From CAZWDL01 sp964632995 (GTDB taxonomy: Bacteria > Bacteroidota > Bacteroidia > Chitinophagales > Saprospiraceae), in the NCBI GenBank assembly GCA_964632995.1, contig CAZWDL010000082.1, positions 1-33,689 on the forward strand: 33,689 nt of DNA. Direction: 5' to 3'. The notes below the pieces were generated by a model, which ran no database searches, was not told where the DNA came from, and saw nothing but the letters and a program-made list of their open reading frames with translations. Of this stretch, positions 14,968 through 23,785 are shown in pieces (position 1 is the first letter of the stretch; every line of letters begins with the position of its first letter). Made by a program: the position numbers and the translations under genes.

Positions 14968-16218
14968 TTATTGTTTACTCCGCCACCGCGCCAACCATCG
15001 CCGCACTCTTACCGGATGCACAACCCCCAGACTCCAAACCATCGCTGCCAGTACGACCACCACCGATCCCAGGAAAATAGAGCCGAAGCTAACACCCCCA
15101 TCGATCAGCACCCCGAAGAGCGGCGGCCCGAGGGCCGTGGAAAAAACAATCACGGTGGTCGCAATCCCGCGCACGCTGCCGATGATGCCGGCGCCGTAAA
15201 GTTCGGCGAGTACGGCGTTCTTCACCGGGCTGCTGGCGCCGTTGGACAGCCCCAGCAGAAAAAGCGCTACGGGGTATACCCACGGGGCGGTAAAAGAGGC
15301 AAGCAGGATCAATCCGAGAACGTAAGGCGTCATGTAGAACGGCAGCATCGTCCGCGCCGTCAATCGGTCGACCAGCGGACCGGAGAGCAGCATTCCCGAT
15401 GCGCTGGCCACTGCAAAGGCAGCCACCGATCCCGCTACCCAGCCGGCCGGCCAGCCACGGGCTTCGCCCAGTTTGAGCTGGAAAAAGAAAATGGCGGTAT
15501 TCAGAAGAGCTAACAGAAAGAAAGTCGGAATTATCACCCAAAAGACGCGCCCGCGCAGGAGGCGAAGCGGATTACGAACAGTTTTATAATCCTCCGGATT
15601 GCTCGTCTGGTCAACCCGTACCGGCCGGCGAACCTTCGTCGGGATGTATCGCACCAACCACAAGGCCAGAGGCAGCAGCACCAGGATCAACCAGACGGCC
15701 GAGGCCTGCAAGGCTCCGCGCCACCCCAACCAAGCGATCAGGGCAGCAATCAACAAGGGCATCACCGCCTCGCTCGCCGGATAGCCCAGAGAAGCCAGAC
15801 CAATCGCCTTGCCTCTGTTCTGTTCAAAACCACGCACCAGCGCCGAGGCAGCCGTGTGGCTCATCAATCCCTGCCCGCCCAGGCGCATGCCCCAGAAGCC
15901 CAGCAACACCACTCCGGTTAAGGGCGCCAGCGAAAGCGTCAGCAAGGCGCCCGCGAGCAATAGCATCGTCAACAGCGTAAAGACAGACAGGCGCCACATA
16001 TCTACGTAGCGCCCCACCCAGGGCAACAGCGCCGCACTACCCAGGGTCGCCAGCGCATATAAGGAACTGATGCCCGTATTGCTCAACCCGAATTTCGCCG
16101 AGATATCGGGCACGTACAGCGACACGATGATCGTCTGTCCAAAACAGGAGAAAAAGGTCAACAAAAATCCGAATAAAAGAAGGGGTGTATTTTCCGTAAG
16201 GAAGGAAAGACGGGACAT
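14968..16218 (-). CDS. MFS transporter
   Basis: The 416-residue protein has twelve hydrophobic segments in two groups of six, separated by a charged loop around residues 195-225 (YIPTKVRRPVRVDQTSNPEDYKTV). Typical major facilitator features are visible: a short loop 2-3 with GRYVDMWR, a FEQNRGKAIGLASLGYP motif near helix 5, and SGPLVDRLTAR in the second half, the repeat of motif A. The family resembles oxalate/formate or monocarboxylate-type porters, but the substrate cannot be fixed. It should act in the inner membrane using a proton or solute gradient. It stands alone on the minus strand, downstream of and convergent with the second T9SS pseudogene; no regulator is adjacent. Confidence 0.87.
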   Translation of the reverse strand: MSRLSFLTENTPLLLFGFLLTFFSCFGQTIIVSLYVPDISAKFGLSNTGISSLYALATLGSAALLPWVGRYVDMWRLSVFTLLTMLLLAGALLTLSLAPLTGVVLLGFWGMRLGGQGLMSHTAASALVRGFEQNRGKAIGLASLGYPASEAVMPLLIAALIAWLGWRGALQASAVWLILVLLPLALWLVRYIPTKVRRPVRVDQTSNPEDYKTVRNPLRLLRGRVFWVIIPTFFLLALLNTAIFFFQLKLGEARGWPAGWVAGSVAAFAVASASGMLLSGPLVDRLTARTMLPFYMTPYVLGLILLASFTAPWVYPVALFLLGLSNGASSPVKNAVLAELYGAGIIGSVRGIATTVIVFSTALGPPLFGVLIDGGVSFGSIFLGSVVVVLAAMVWSLGVVHPVRVRRWLARWRSKQ

Positions 16219-16492
16219 AAAAAGACTTCGTATTCAAGATGATTCAGAATGGCTCGAAGATAGATAATTTGGAAGACAAAGGTGTGGGAAAGCGGAAAGC
16301 GGAAGGCTTATCTTTACCGAATGAAGCGAGGGCGGACTGAAACGACCACAGGGAGCCCCGCCTTTGCGGGCAGAAGCGGCCGCAGCGGGCGAAGGCCCTT
16401 ACCAACGAAGGAGGTCGGGGGAGGAAAGTTTACCCAAGGCAACGAGGGGTGGGGAAGAACAACCTCGAACAAAATCAAACCATCCCGAACCA

Positions 16493-17263
16493 CTAACTTT
16501 TCAACGACTCGATCACCCTTCTGATCCCCTGCACCGCATCCAGAAAAGCTTCGTCCTCGTTATTCCAGGAGGCGATAGGTTCGGCACCGCGCGGGAGCGC
16601 CTGCAATTTGGCGAAAGGCTCGTGGCTCCAGTCTGCCGGGCGCAAGATGGTCGGGATAACTACTGCATCGCCCCGTTCATGGCGCCGCATCGCCTCCTTG
16701 AGTTCCACATCGTAGATATAGTCCGAGCTCAGAAAATCAGGGCTGACCATCAGCAGGATAATATTGGCTTCCCTGAGCATACGGCTGATCTGGTCATTCC
16801 ATTCCTGCCCGGCAACAAGGGCTGAGTCGTCCCAGCTGTCGATGTGGCGGCGGCGGAGGGAGGCCATGTGTTTTTTCAACTTTTTCACCCATTCCTCATC
16901 CTCCCGGGCGTAGGAAATGAAGAGCTTTATTTTGCCTTTCGGCCCGGCCTGGGCCGCAGGAGACCCCTGGTGAGTAGTCCCGGAAAATATGGTATCCTGT
17001 GCGTCCGCTGCATCCAGGTTTTCCACTCCCGACAACAAGGAAAGCAGAGAGTGATTAATGCGGTTGCGGTTGCGATTGTCTTCATCGTGCGAAAGAACAC
17101 CCATGCGACTGTCGCGCTCATTGCGGTTCCATTGCCCTTGCAGCAGAATAAGCTGATTGTACAGGTCGTCGTCTTTTCCCTCCAGCCATTGGGTGAGCTG
17201 CGTCAGCGCCTGGCGGGTATTGCCAGCTACAACGAGATTGCGGATATCATCGGCTATCGGCAT
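16493..17263 (-). CDS. EAD11-TIR domain protein, probable conflict effector
   Basis: The 256-residue protein has two modules. Residues about 1-80 match Effector-Associated Domain 11: MPIADDIRNLVVAGNTRQAL, DDDLYNQLILLQGQWNRNERDSRMGVLS, then NRINHSLLSLL. A linker (81-110) follows. Residues about 111-250 are a TIR domain with KIKLFISYAREDEEWV, SALVAGQEWNDQISRMLREANIILLMVSPDFLSSDYIYDVELKEAM and VVIPTILRPADW. Glu187 in DVEL is at the place of the NADase catalytic Glu of bacterial TIR enzymes. EADs are adaptor domains that link effectors to sensors carrying the same EAD, so a partner with another EAD11 is expected elsewhere. TIR action would be NAD+ cleavage or signal-nucleotide production. It has no operon partner here and is divergent from the Fpg/Nei gene. 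Confidence 0.85.
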   Translation of the reverse strand: MPIADDIRNLVVAGNTRQALTQLTQWLEGKDDDLYNQLILLQGQWNRNERDSRMGVLSHDEDNRNRNRINHSLLSLLSGVENLDAADAQDTIFSGTTHQGSPAAQAGPKGKIKLFISYAREDEEWVKKLKKHMASLRRRHIDSWDDSALVAGQEWNDQISRMLREANIILLMVSPDFLSSDYIYDVELKEAMRRHERGDAVVIPTILRPADWSHEPFAKLQALPRGAEPIASWNNEDEAFLDAVQGIRRVIESLKS

Positions 17264-17360
17264 CTTTTTCTCCGGAAAATAGGCAAAATATCTCCGACAA
17301 CAAATTTTATCCCGGGCTGTTTATCTCCTGTTGTATTTCATCAAAGAAGACACTTGCAAA

Positions 17361-18149
17361 ATGCCCGAACTGCCCGAAGTCAACACCGTCCAGCAGTATT
17401 TCAACGCCACCGCGCTGCATCAGCCTATCGATCAGGTGACCGTGCACGATGACTACATCATCCGCAATGTCAGCGGTGAAAAATTTATTGACCTGCTGAC
17501 CGGCCGCTCATTTACCGGTTCCTACCGCCGGGGAAAATATCTGTTTGGCGAGCTGGACAACGGCCATCACTTGCAACTCCACCTGGGAATGTCTGGCGAT
17601 CTGAAATACTACCTCGATCCCGGCGACGAACCCAAACACGCCCGCTTTCTCTTCCGCTACACCAATGGCTACCATCTCGCCTTCGACTGCCCGCGCAAAC
17701 TGGCGCGCATCGTCTACATCGAGGATCTGGATAACTATATCGAGGAGAAAGGGCTCGGAGAAGACGCCCAGCGCATCAGCCGGGAGGACTTTTTGGCTTT
17801 AGCCAAAAATAAAAAAGGCACCCTGAAAGGCTTTCTGATGAACCAGAAATATCTCGCCGGCGTCGGCAACCTCTACGCCGACGAGATCTGCTACCAGGCC
17901 CGCGTCCATCCCGCCTCGACGGTCGGCCAGGTCGACGAAGACACCCTTCGCCTCATCTACCAAAAGATGCAGGAGATCTTCGCTTTCGCCGTCGATAAAA
18001 ACGCCCATTATCGACAGTATCCGGAAGACTGGCTCTGGAAGTGGCGCGAGGAAGGCCATCCTTGCCCCGAAAACGGCAGCACCGTCCAGAAAATGCAGAT
18101 CGCCGGCCGGACGACGTACTACTGCGAGGGCTGGCAGCGGAAGTATTGA
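17361..18149 (+). CDS. Fpg/Nei family DNA glycosylase with incomplete zinc finger
   Basis: The 262-residue protein starts MPELPEV, with the catalytic Pro2 (N-terminal after Met removal) and Glu3. YRRGKYL holds the conserved Lys59, LQLHLGMSG follows, and the helix-two-turn-helix motif is MNQKYLAGVGNLYADEI. The C-terminal finger normally has C-x2-C-x16-C-x2-C. Here Cys235 and Cys255 remain, but the second members of both pairs are Asn238 and Trp258, so zinc cannot bind in the standard way; His233 is nearby. Arg250 of the finger, which touches DNA, is kept. The enzyme should remove oxidised bases and nick the strand. The ATG at 17361 is fixed by the Pro2 requirement; the ORF extends upstream to 17331. 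It is divergent from the EAD11-TIR gene by 97 bp. Confidence 0.9.
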   Translation: MPELPEVNTVQQYFNATALHQPIDQVTVHDDYIIRNVSGEKFIDLLTGRSFTGSYRRGKYLFGELDNGHHLQLHLGMSGDLKYYLDPGDEPKHARFLFRYTNGYHLAFDCPRKLARIVYIEDLDNYIEEKGLGEDAQRISREDFLALAKNKKGTLKGFLMNQKYLAGVGNLYADEICYQARVHPASTVGQVDEDTLRLIYQKMQEIFAFAVDKNAHYRQYPEDWLWKWREEGHPCPENGSTVQKMQIAGRTTYYCEGWQRKY

Positions 18150-18526
18150 GGTTGTTCGAGATCGTTTGAGGTTGTTCCGGCAGCCTGGATAAACACTTCA
18201 GTTACAAATTTCATCAGTTCAATTTGGTTCTGTTCTCATTCTGTATCTGTAGTTGTTCTGCGGTGGTGCTGCCAGATGAATCTCCGCTTATTGTCGCCGA
18301 AGTGATTCAGACTTTTCTCGCTGGCCTATCAAAAACGTCTTTTCGCCCCATTTTGGACTTCTTTTTCGTTACGTAGCGCTGCTATGCGCCTCAAAAGAAG
18401 CCCAAAATGGAACGAAAATCCTGTTTTCCCGGCTGCAGCAGAAAAGCCTAACCACTTCGGCGACTACCGACTGACTTACCACTTTTCCTTATCTTTACGA
18501 TCCCACTAAAAACAACTACCGGCATC
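18150..18526. other. Non-coding gap holding a large palindromic element
   Basis: No gene was recognised between the Fpg/Nei and MscS genes. The left 140 bp are low-information sequence with GTTCGAG-like words also seen near 23595. The centre holds the 172-bp palindromic element described separately. TATCTTTA (18490-18497), one base off the -7 consensus, may serve the MscS gene starting at 18527. Confidence 0.6.
18293..18464. repeat. 172-bp imperfect palindrome with 12-bp perfect ends
   Basis: The ends are GTCGCCGAAGTG (18293-18304) and CACTTCGGCGAC (18453-18464), perfect inverted copies. The inner arms 18340-18365 and 18393-18418 pair at 23 of 26 positions, around a 27-nt centre that itself contains GCGC-rich self-complementary words. 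The middle parts of the arms also pair with small gaps, so the whole can fold as one long hairpin. There is no ORF. It looks like a MITE or REP-type non-autonomous element; no clear target-site duplication was seen. Confidence 0.7.
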
Positions 18527-19408
18527 ATGACCGAATTTCAATTGATTTACCTGGTTTCCGTTGGTCTGCTCGGTCCGGTGTTCATCTTTGCGGTGTATCG
18601 CTTTATCAAACGCGTAGAAAAAAGCCGTAAAAACCGGGTAAAACAAGAACAGCCCGCCATTGCCATCGAAACCAATTCTCCCCTCGATGACACGGCGGAG
18701 CAAATAAGAAGCACGGCCCTGAATAATATCGGCACCCGCTTTTCGATCATTGAGCGGATCTTTGTTCTCGTGCTCATCATCGTCTGGGCACTCTTGCTCA
18801 TTTTACCTTTTCTCAACACCTTGCCTGCCACTATCGTATCTGTTTTTGTCGGCGCCTCAGCCGTTATCGTCGGTATGACGGCCCGTCCTTTTATTGAGAA
18901 CCTGATTTCCGGGGTGATCATCAGCTTTTCCAAGCCTTTCCATGTAGGTGATACGGTGCTGATCGATAAAACCTACGGTACGGTGGAAGACATCACGCTC
19001 ACCTACACCATCGTTCGTATCTGGGACTGGCGCCGCCACGTCATCCCCAACAGCCAGATGCTTTCCAAGGACTTTATCAATTATACGCTTAAGGATCAGC
19101 ATATCTGGATGAAGGTCGAATTCTGGGCCTCCTACGATGCCGATATCGACCTGATTCAAAAGCTGGCTATGAAAGCCGCCAAATCCAGTCCGCATTTTAT
19201 TCCTTATGAAGAGCCCTCCCTCTGGGTGATGCAAATGGGACAGCAGAGCTACAAATGCTGGATTGCCGCCTGGAGTGATTCGCCCGCCAATGCCTGGGAA
19301 CTGGGTAATGATATCCGGATGAGCCTCCTGCGCCAATTCCGCAAGCACGGGATCGCCGCCCATGATTTTGTCCTCAAAGAAAAAAGCAGGCAAGTGGACG
19401 AGGATTAA
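18527..19408 (+). CDS. MscS-type mechanosensitive ion channel
   Basis: The 293-residue protein has one N-terminal helix (about 5-25), a charged linker, and two more membrane helices (about 75-98 and 102-125). The second is the pore-lining helix of the MscS family, and leads into the conserved GMTARPFIENLISGVIISFSKPFHVGDTVLID segment. The beta domain follows (GTVEDITLTYTIVRIWDWRRHVIPNSQML), then a C-terminal alpha/beta region. The length is close to E. coli MscS (286). It should open under membrane tension to release solutes on osmotic downshock. It precedes the M61 gene by 115 bp on the same strand, but shows no functional link to it. Confidence 0.9.
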   Translation: MTEFQLIYLVSVGLLGPVFIFAVYRFIKRVEKSRKNRVKQEQPAIAIETNSPLDDTAEQIRSTALNNIGTRFSIIERIFVLVLIIVWALLLILPFLNTLPATIVSVFVGASAVIVGMTARPFIENLISGVIISFSKPFHVGDTVLIDKTYGTVEDITLTYTIVRIWDWRRHVIPNSQMLSKDFINYTLKDQHIWMKVEFWASYDADIDLIQKLAMKAAKSSPHFIPYEEPSLWVMQMGQQSYKCWIAAWSDSPANAWELGNDIRMSLLRQFRKHGIAAHDFVLKEKSRQVDED

Positions 19409-19523
19409 ACGGGTGGACAGGATGAACCGCACCGGGATGCTTTCGGTACGGGGCTTCCGACTCTCCATTTCCGACTTCCGTCCAACTTCCTTATCTTGGT
19501 GGGTCTGTAAAAAACGCATCCGA

Positions 19524-21341
19524 ATGTTATTGAAAAAACTGATCCCTATCCTATCTCTCCTGCTGACCTTCAGCCTGCTCAGGGGGCAGGCGCTTATCGA
19601 ATACCGATTGGACCTCAGCGACATCGAACATCACGAACTCAATATCTCCGTGACTTTCCCAGCCGTGCCCGAGCAAGTACTCCAGCTGCGCATGCCCCGC
19701 TCCTCCCCGGGGCGTTACGCCGTACATAATTTTGCCAAAAACGTCTACGACGTGCACGCCTTCGACAGCCAGGGAAAAGAGTTGAAAGTATACCGCGCCA
19801 ACCCCCACCAGTGGGACGTAGCCGGGCACGACGGCTCGGTCCGCTTCGAATACACTCTTTACGGCAACCACGGCGACGGCACCTACACCGGCATCGACAA
19901 CCGCAAACTGCACCTGAACATGCCCGCCACCTTCGTCTACGGCGCCGGTATGCAGGACCGGCCCGTTGAACTGCGCATTGACCTGAGCGGACATCCGGAC
20001 TGGGATGTCGCCACCCAACTGAAACCCTTGCCCGACGGAAGCTATTACGCACCAGACTACTACTACTTCTACGATAGCCCCACCTTTGCCGGCGATATCG
20101 ACTGGCGCCGCTGGCAATCGACTTCCAGCGGCAAAACCTACGACATCGAAATCGCTATGATCCACGAGGGCAGCGACGAGGAACTCGACGAGTATACCGA
20201 ATGGGTTAAACGCATCGTGGAAGAACAAAAAGCCGTCTTCGGCGAGCTGCCCGACTTTGACTACGGGCGCTACACTTTCCTTTGCAGCTATAACTCCTGG
20301 GTGTACGGCGACGGCATGGAGCACCGCAATTCCACCATCTGCAGCAGCCGGGGCAGCCTGGCCGATAACGCCCGCGGCCTCATCGGCACCATCTCCCACG
20401 AGTTTTTCCACTGCTGGAACGTGGAACGTATCCGCCCCCAGTCTCTTGAACCCTTCGACTTCGATCAGGCTAATATGTCGGAAGCGCTCTGGTTCGCCGA
20501 AGGCTTCACCTCTTACTACGACGATCTGGTGCTGTGCCGGGCCGGCATCCGCAGCCCCGAAGAATATGTGCGCGGGCTTACCGGCCTGCTCAACTACGTC
20601 CTCAACGCACCGGGCCGCCGGTACCGAAGCCCCGTCGAAATGAGCTACAATGCTCCCTTCGTCGATGCCGCCACTGCCATCGACGAAACCAACTTCGCCA
20701 ATACTTTCATCAGCTACTACAGCTACGGCGCCGTCCTCGGCCTCACGCTCGACCTTACCCTTCGCACCCGGTACGAAGGCGTTACACTCGATGACTTCAT
20801 GCGGCGGCTATGGCAGGAATACGGCAAGACCGAAACGCCCTATCGCCTGCCCGACCTGCAGCGCATCCTCGGCGAAGTAACGGATGATCCCGCTTTCGCT
20901 AAAAGCTTCTTCGACGAATCGGTATACGATAGTAAGCTGCCCGACCTTTCGGAACTTCTGGCCGGAATGGGCATCAAATTGGAACCCTCGTATCCCAATC
21001 GCCCCGGTTTTTACGGCCTGCGCCTCGATTATCAGGGTGAAAAGGGCGCAGTCGTCCAGGGTCCGGTCCTGGAAAACAATCCGCTACACGCCGCCGGTCT
21101 GACTTCAGGCGCCCGCATCCTCGAACTCGCCGGACAGCTGCTTGGCAGTGCCGATGACCTGGATGCCATCATGGAAGAGCTGGAGATCGGCAAGAAATAT
21201 GAGATCATTTACGTTCAAAACGGTATCGAGAAAACGGATACCTTCTCCGCTGCCGCCGACCCAACGCTAAGCGTACAGCTCGACGAAACAGCGCCCAAAA
21301 CGGCGATGGAACGGCGAAAGGCCTGGCTGAAGCAGCCGTAG
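19524..21341 (+). CDS. M61 family metallopeptidase with PDZ domain
   Basis: The 605-residue precursor has a signal peptide (MLLKKLIPILSLLLTFSLLRG), an N-terminal beta domain (about 25-195) with PRSSPGRYAVHNFAKNVYDV, and a zinc peptidase domain with SHEFFHCWNVERIRP (His292, Glu293, His296). The third ligand is Glu326 in ALWFAEGFTSYYDD. A C-terminal PDZ domain (about 480-590) contains NRPGFYGLRLDY and GLTSGARILELAGQ. This is the glycyl-aminopeptidase (M61) layout at normal length. It should act in the periplasm or at the surface on peptides with N-terminal Gly/Ala. The start at 19524 is chosen because the signal peptide begins there; the open frame extends upstream to 19362 without similarity. 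It heads the peptidase block. Confidence 0.92.
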   Translation: MLLKKLIPILSLLLTFSLLRGQALIEYRLDLSDIEHHELNISVTFPAVPEQVLQLRMPRSSPGRYAVHNFAKNVYDVHAFDSQGKELKVYRANPHQWDVAGHDGSVRFEYTLYGNHGDGTYTGIDNRKLHLNMPATFVYGAGMQDRPVELRIDLSGHPDWDVATQLKPLPDGSYYAPDYYYFYDSPTFAGDIDWRRWQSTSSGKTYDIEIAMIHEGSDEELDEYTEWVKRIVEEQKAVFGELPDFDYGRYTFLCSYNSWVYGDGMEHRNSTICSSRGSLADNARGLIGTISHEFFHCWNVERIRPQSLEPFDFDQANMSEALWFAEGFTSYYDDLVLCRAGIRSPEEYVRGLTGLLNYVLNAPGRRYRSPVEMSYNAPFVDAATAIDETNFANTFISYYSYGAVLGLTLDLTLRTRYEGVTLDDFMRRLWQEYGKTETPYRLPDLQRILGEVTDDPAFAKSFFDESVYDSKLPDLSELLAGMGIKLEPSYPNRPGFYGLRLDYQGEKGAVVQGPVLENNPLHAAGLTSGARILELAGQLLGSADDLDAIMEELEIGKKYEIIYVQNGIEKTDTFSAAADPTLSVQLDETAPKTAMERRKAWLKQP

Positions 21342-21460
21342 CCCCTCAGGCCTGCGGACACCTCCCCAGCGTAGGGAGGGACGCCCCTCAGGCCTTCGGC
21401 CAGCTCCCCAGCGGGGAGCATAGTGTCCTCCCCGCTGGGGAGGTGTCCGCAGGACGGAGG
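21341..21460. repeat. GC-rich palindromic repeat cluster
   Basis: The arms at 21351-21371 and 21433-21453 are perfect 21-bp inverted copies (left arm begins CCTGCGGACACCTCCCC). Between them is a second unit: GCCCCTCAGGCCT occurs at 21341-21353 and 21383-21395 as a direct repeat, and CTCCCC-AGC-GGGGAG (21404-21418) is a hairpin. The element starts at the last base of the M61 stop codon. It looks like a REP or MITE-like insertion and may act as a terminator or mRNA-stabilising stem between M61 and S9C genes. Confidence 0.75.
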
Positions 21461-21496
21461 GGGGAACGTTTTTTAACCACAAATCAAAACACAACC

Positions 21497-23503
21497 ATGC
21501 GCTATCTATTTCTGCTGCTCTACATTGCTCTGCTGAGCCATCCCGCTGTCGCACAGCAAGCGGTGACCATCGAAAGTCTGCGGGAACTGCCGGATATCGG
21601 CAATCCCGTATTATCGCCCGACGGTGAGTTCCTCCTTTATACGGAAGCTTATGTTGACATAGAAGCGAACAAACGCAGCAGCCAGCTCTTCGCCCTGCAC
21701 CTGCAATCCAAGCGGCGCTCGGAACTGACCTACAACGCCTTCGACGTACAATGGTCACCCGACGGAAAACACCTCAGTTACCTGGCGACTATCGGTGGAG
21801 AAACGGGTTTGTTCCGGGCTGCAATAGACATCCGCGGCAAGAATGCCAAACTGGGGACTCCACTGCGACTGACAACGGTCCGGCAGAGCAATCACTTTTT
21901 GGGACATCCCACCAAAAAGAACTACGCCTGGAGTCCCGACGGCCGGCACATCGCCTTCGTCGCCGCCGATGAATCGACTTGCCGCGAGCCCGAAAACCCC
22001 AACGACCCGCTGGTTGTGGAACGAACGATGTACAAATCGCGCACCTCCTTCTCCGACAACTGCCTGACCCGTGTTTACGTCATGAACGCCAACGGCCAGA
22101 ACAAACGCATCGTTACGCCCGGGCCCTACGACAGCCATTCGCTGAGCTGGGCCCCCGACAGCCGGCGCCTCGTCTTCGTCAGCAACCACAGCGATAACCC
22201 CGAACACAATTACAACAACGACCTGTGGAGCGTCGATATCCAAACGGGAGAAATTGAGCAGTTGACCGAATCCGTCGGCACCGAACACGACCCGCAGTGG
22301 TCACCCGGTGGCGAGTGGATCGCTTTTCCGGCAACGGTTAGGGCGGTCAACACCAAAGACAGCCCCCCGGAAAACACCTATATCTACGGTCTTTCACCGG
22401 ATAACGGCCAGCGGGCTACCCTAACCCAGGCGCTCGATCGCCGCGCCGGCAACCCGCAGTGGCATCCCGGCGGCGAATGGCTCTACTTCAGTATTCGCGA
22501 CCAGGGCAAATACTGCATCTACCGGACCAAACCCGGCGAAGAGCCCCAGGCGGTCATCTGCGAGGAAGGCGCCGCCGGCTCCCTGACGGTAGGTGAGGAA
22601 AATATCGTCTACACCTTCAGTACTCCCGGCCAGCCCACCGAAATCTATATGGCTGAACCCGACGGCCGCCTCAAACAGCGTCTGACCTTCCACACCAAAG
22701 ACTGGACCGAAAATAAAAGCCTCGCCAGCGTGGAAGACTTCTGGTTCAACTCCTTCGACGGCGCCCGCGTACAGGGCTTTATCGCCTACCCGCCCAAACT
22801 GCGCGCCGGACAAAAAGTGCCGGTCATCCACCGCATCCACGGCGGACCGCACGGCATGTACAGCTACGGCTTCAGCGATTTCAACGAGCTGCTCGTATCG
22901 AAAGGCTACGCCGTGGTCTTTATCAATCCGCGCGGCTCTACCGGCTACGGCCAAAAATTCGCCGACGGCACTTACCAGGCCTGGGGCGGCGGTGATTACA
23001 AAGACCTCATGTACGGCATGGATGCCGCTCTGGAACAGTTCGACTTCCTCGACGGCGACAATATGGGCGTCACCGGCGGCTCCTACGGCGGCTTTATGAC
23101 CAACTGGGTCGTCACCCAGACTGACCGCTACAAAGCGGCCGCCACCGTGGCCTCGCTCAGCAACCTCATCTCTTTTTACGGCACCTCGCTTTATCAGTTA
23201 TTGATAGAAACCGAATTCAACGGCCTGCCCTGGGACAACTACAGCCTGCTGTGGCATTTCTCGCCCCTGGCGCACGTGGAGAACGTCAGCACTCCCACCC
23301 TGCTCCTGCACGGCGAGGACGATGTCGACGTGCCCATCACGCAGGCCGAAGAGTTCTACATTGCGCTGAAAAAGCTGGGCGTACCCGCCCGCTTTGTACG
23401 CTACCCCAACGAGGGCCACGGCATCCGGCAGCCGCAGCACCGGGAGCATTATTACCGGGAGATGATGGAGTGGTTTGGGAAATATGTGCCGGTGAGGCCG
23501 TAA
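21497..23503 (+). CDS. S9C family serine peptidase (first copy)
   Basis: The 668-residue precursor has a signal peptide (MRYLFLLLYIALLSHPAVAQ), a beta-propeller of WD/TolB-like repeats (WSPDGKHLSYLA, WSPDGRHIAFVA, WAPDSRRLVFVS, WSPGGEWIAFPA, WHPGGEWLYFS), and a C-terminal alpha/beta hydrolase domain (about 410-665). The catalytic triad can be read: Ser529 in VTGGSYGGFM, Asp609 in HGEDDVDVP and His641 in NEGHGI. The upstream RIHGGPHG is the usual oxyanion segment. The family is acylaminoacyl- or dipeptidyl-type oligopeptidases that cut short peptides; export suggests periplasmic action. The ATG at 21497 is used because the signal peptide starts there. It is preceded by a palindromic repeat cluster. 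Confidence 0.92.
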   Translation: MRYLFLLLYIALLSHPAVAQQAVTIESLRELPDIGNPVLSPDGEFLLYTEAYVDIEANKRSSQLFALHLQSKRRSELTYNAFDVQWSPDGKHLSYLATIGGETGLFRAAIDIRGKNAKLGTPLRLTTVRQSNHFLGHPTKKNYAWSPDGRHIAFVAADESTCREPENPNDPLVVERTMYKSRTSFSDNCLTRVYVMNANGQNKRIVTPGPYDSHSLSWAPDSRRLVFVSNHSDNPEHNYNNDLWSVDIQTGEIEQLTESVGTEHDPQWSPGGEWIAFPATVRAVNTKDSPPENTYIYGLSPDNGQRATLTQALDRRAGNPQWHPGGEWLYFSIRDQGKYCIYRTKPGEEPQAVICEEGAAGSLTVGEENIVYTFSTPGQPTEIYMAEPDGRLKQRLTFHTKDWTENKSLASVEDFWFNSFDGARVQGFIAYPPKLRAGQKVPVIHRIHGGPHGMYSYGFSDFNELLVSKGYAVVFINPRGSTGYGQKFADGTYQAWGGGDYKDLMYGMDAALEQFDFLDGDNMGVTGGSYGGFMTNWVVTQTDRYKAAATVASLSNLISFYGTSLYQLLIETEFNGLPWDNYSLLWHFSPLAHVENVSTPTLLLHGEDDVDVPITQAEEFYIALKKLGVPARFVRYPNEGHGIRQPQHREHYYREMMEWFGKYVPVRP

Positions 23504-23785
23504 AAAGAATGACAGGGTTTTGCTGTTGCATGATCAGTAATTGATCACCTATAATGGAACAAAGGGTTATTTCGGTTCGGAATCGTTCGATTTTGTTCGA
23601 GATTGTGATACTAACTCGAACGACCCCCAAACAAAGTCGAGCGCTTAGGTGGTTACCTCGTAAATGGTCATGTTCTTCATCTTTGCTTTGTTACTTCAAG
23701 ATAATTCACCTTTATCCTCTCTTGCGCAGCGTCCACAGAGTGGCCAACCGCAGGAAGAAATTAACGCATTTCAAAATCCGATCGC
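23504..23785. other. Gap with short inverted repeats, no gene seen
   Basis: GTTCGAG (23595-23601) and CTCGAAC (23615-23621) are a perfect inverted pair. TGATCA-rich words (near 23530-23547) form another. The GTTCGAG words recur near 18155. No convincing promoter for the next gene; CATCTTTG near 23679 is one base off the -7 consensus. Confidence 0.4.

Noticed and set aside
16310..16330. TATCTTTA followed 4 nt later by ATG, suggesting a leaderless gene at 16321
   Set aside because: The reading frame behind it (R/G/T-rich, 67 codons) shows no protein-like character and runs into the 3' end of the EAD11-TIR gene on the other strand.
19551..20411. Long minus-strand ORF of 286 codons opposite the M61 gene
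   Set aside because: It is a shadow of the GC-rich M61 reading frame; its composition (V/A/G-rich, no motifs) is typical of antisense frames, and the plus strand encodes a complete enzyme.
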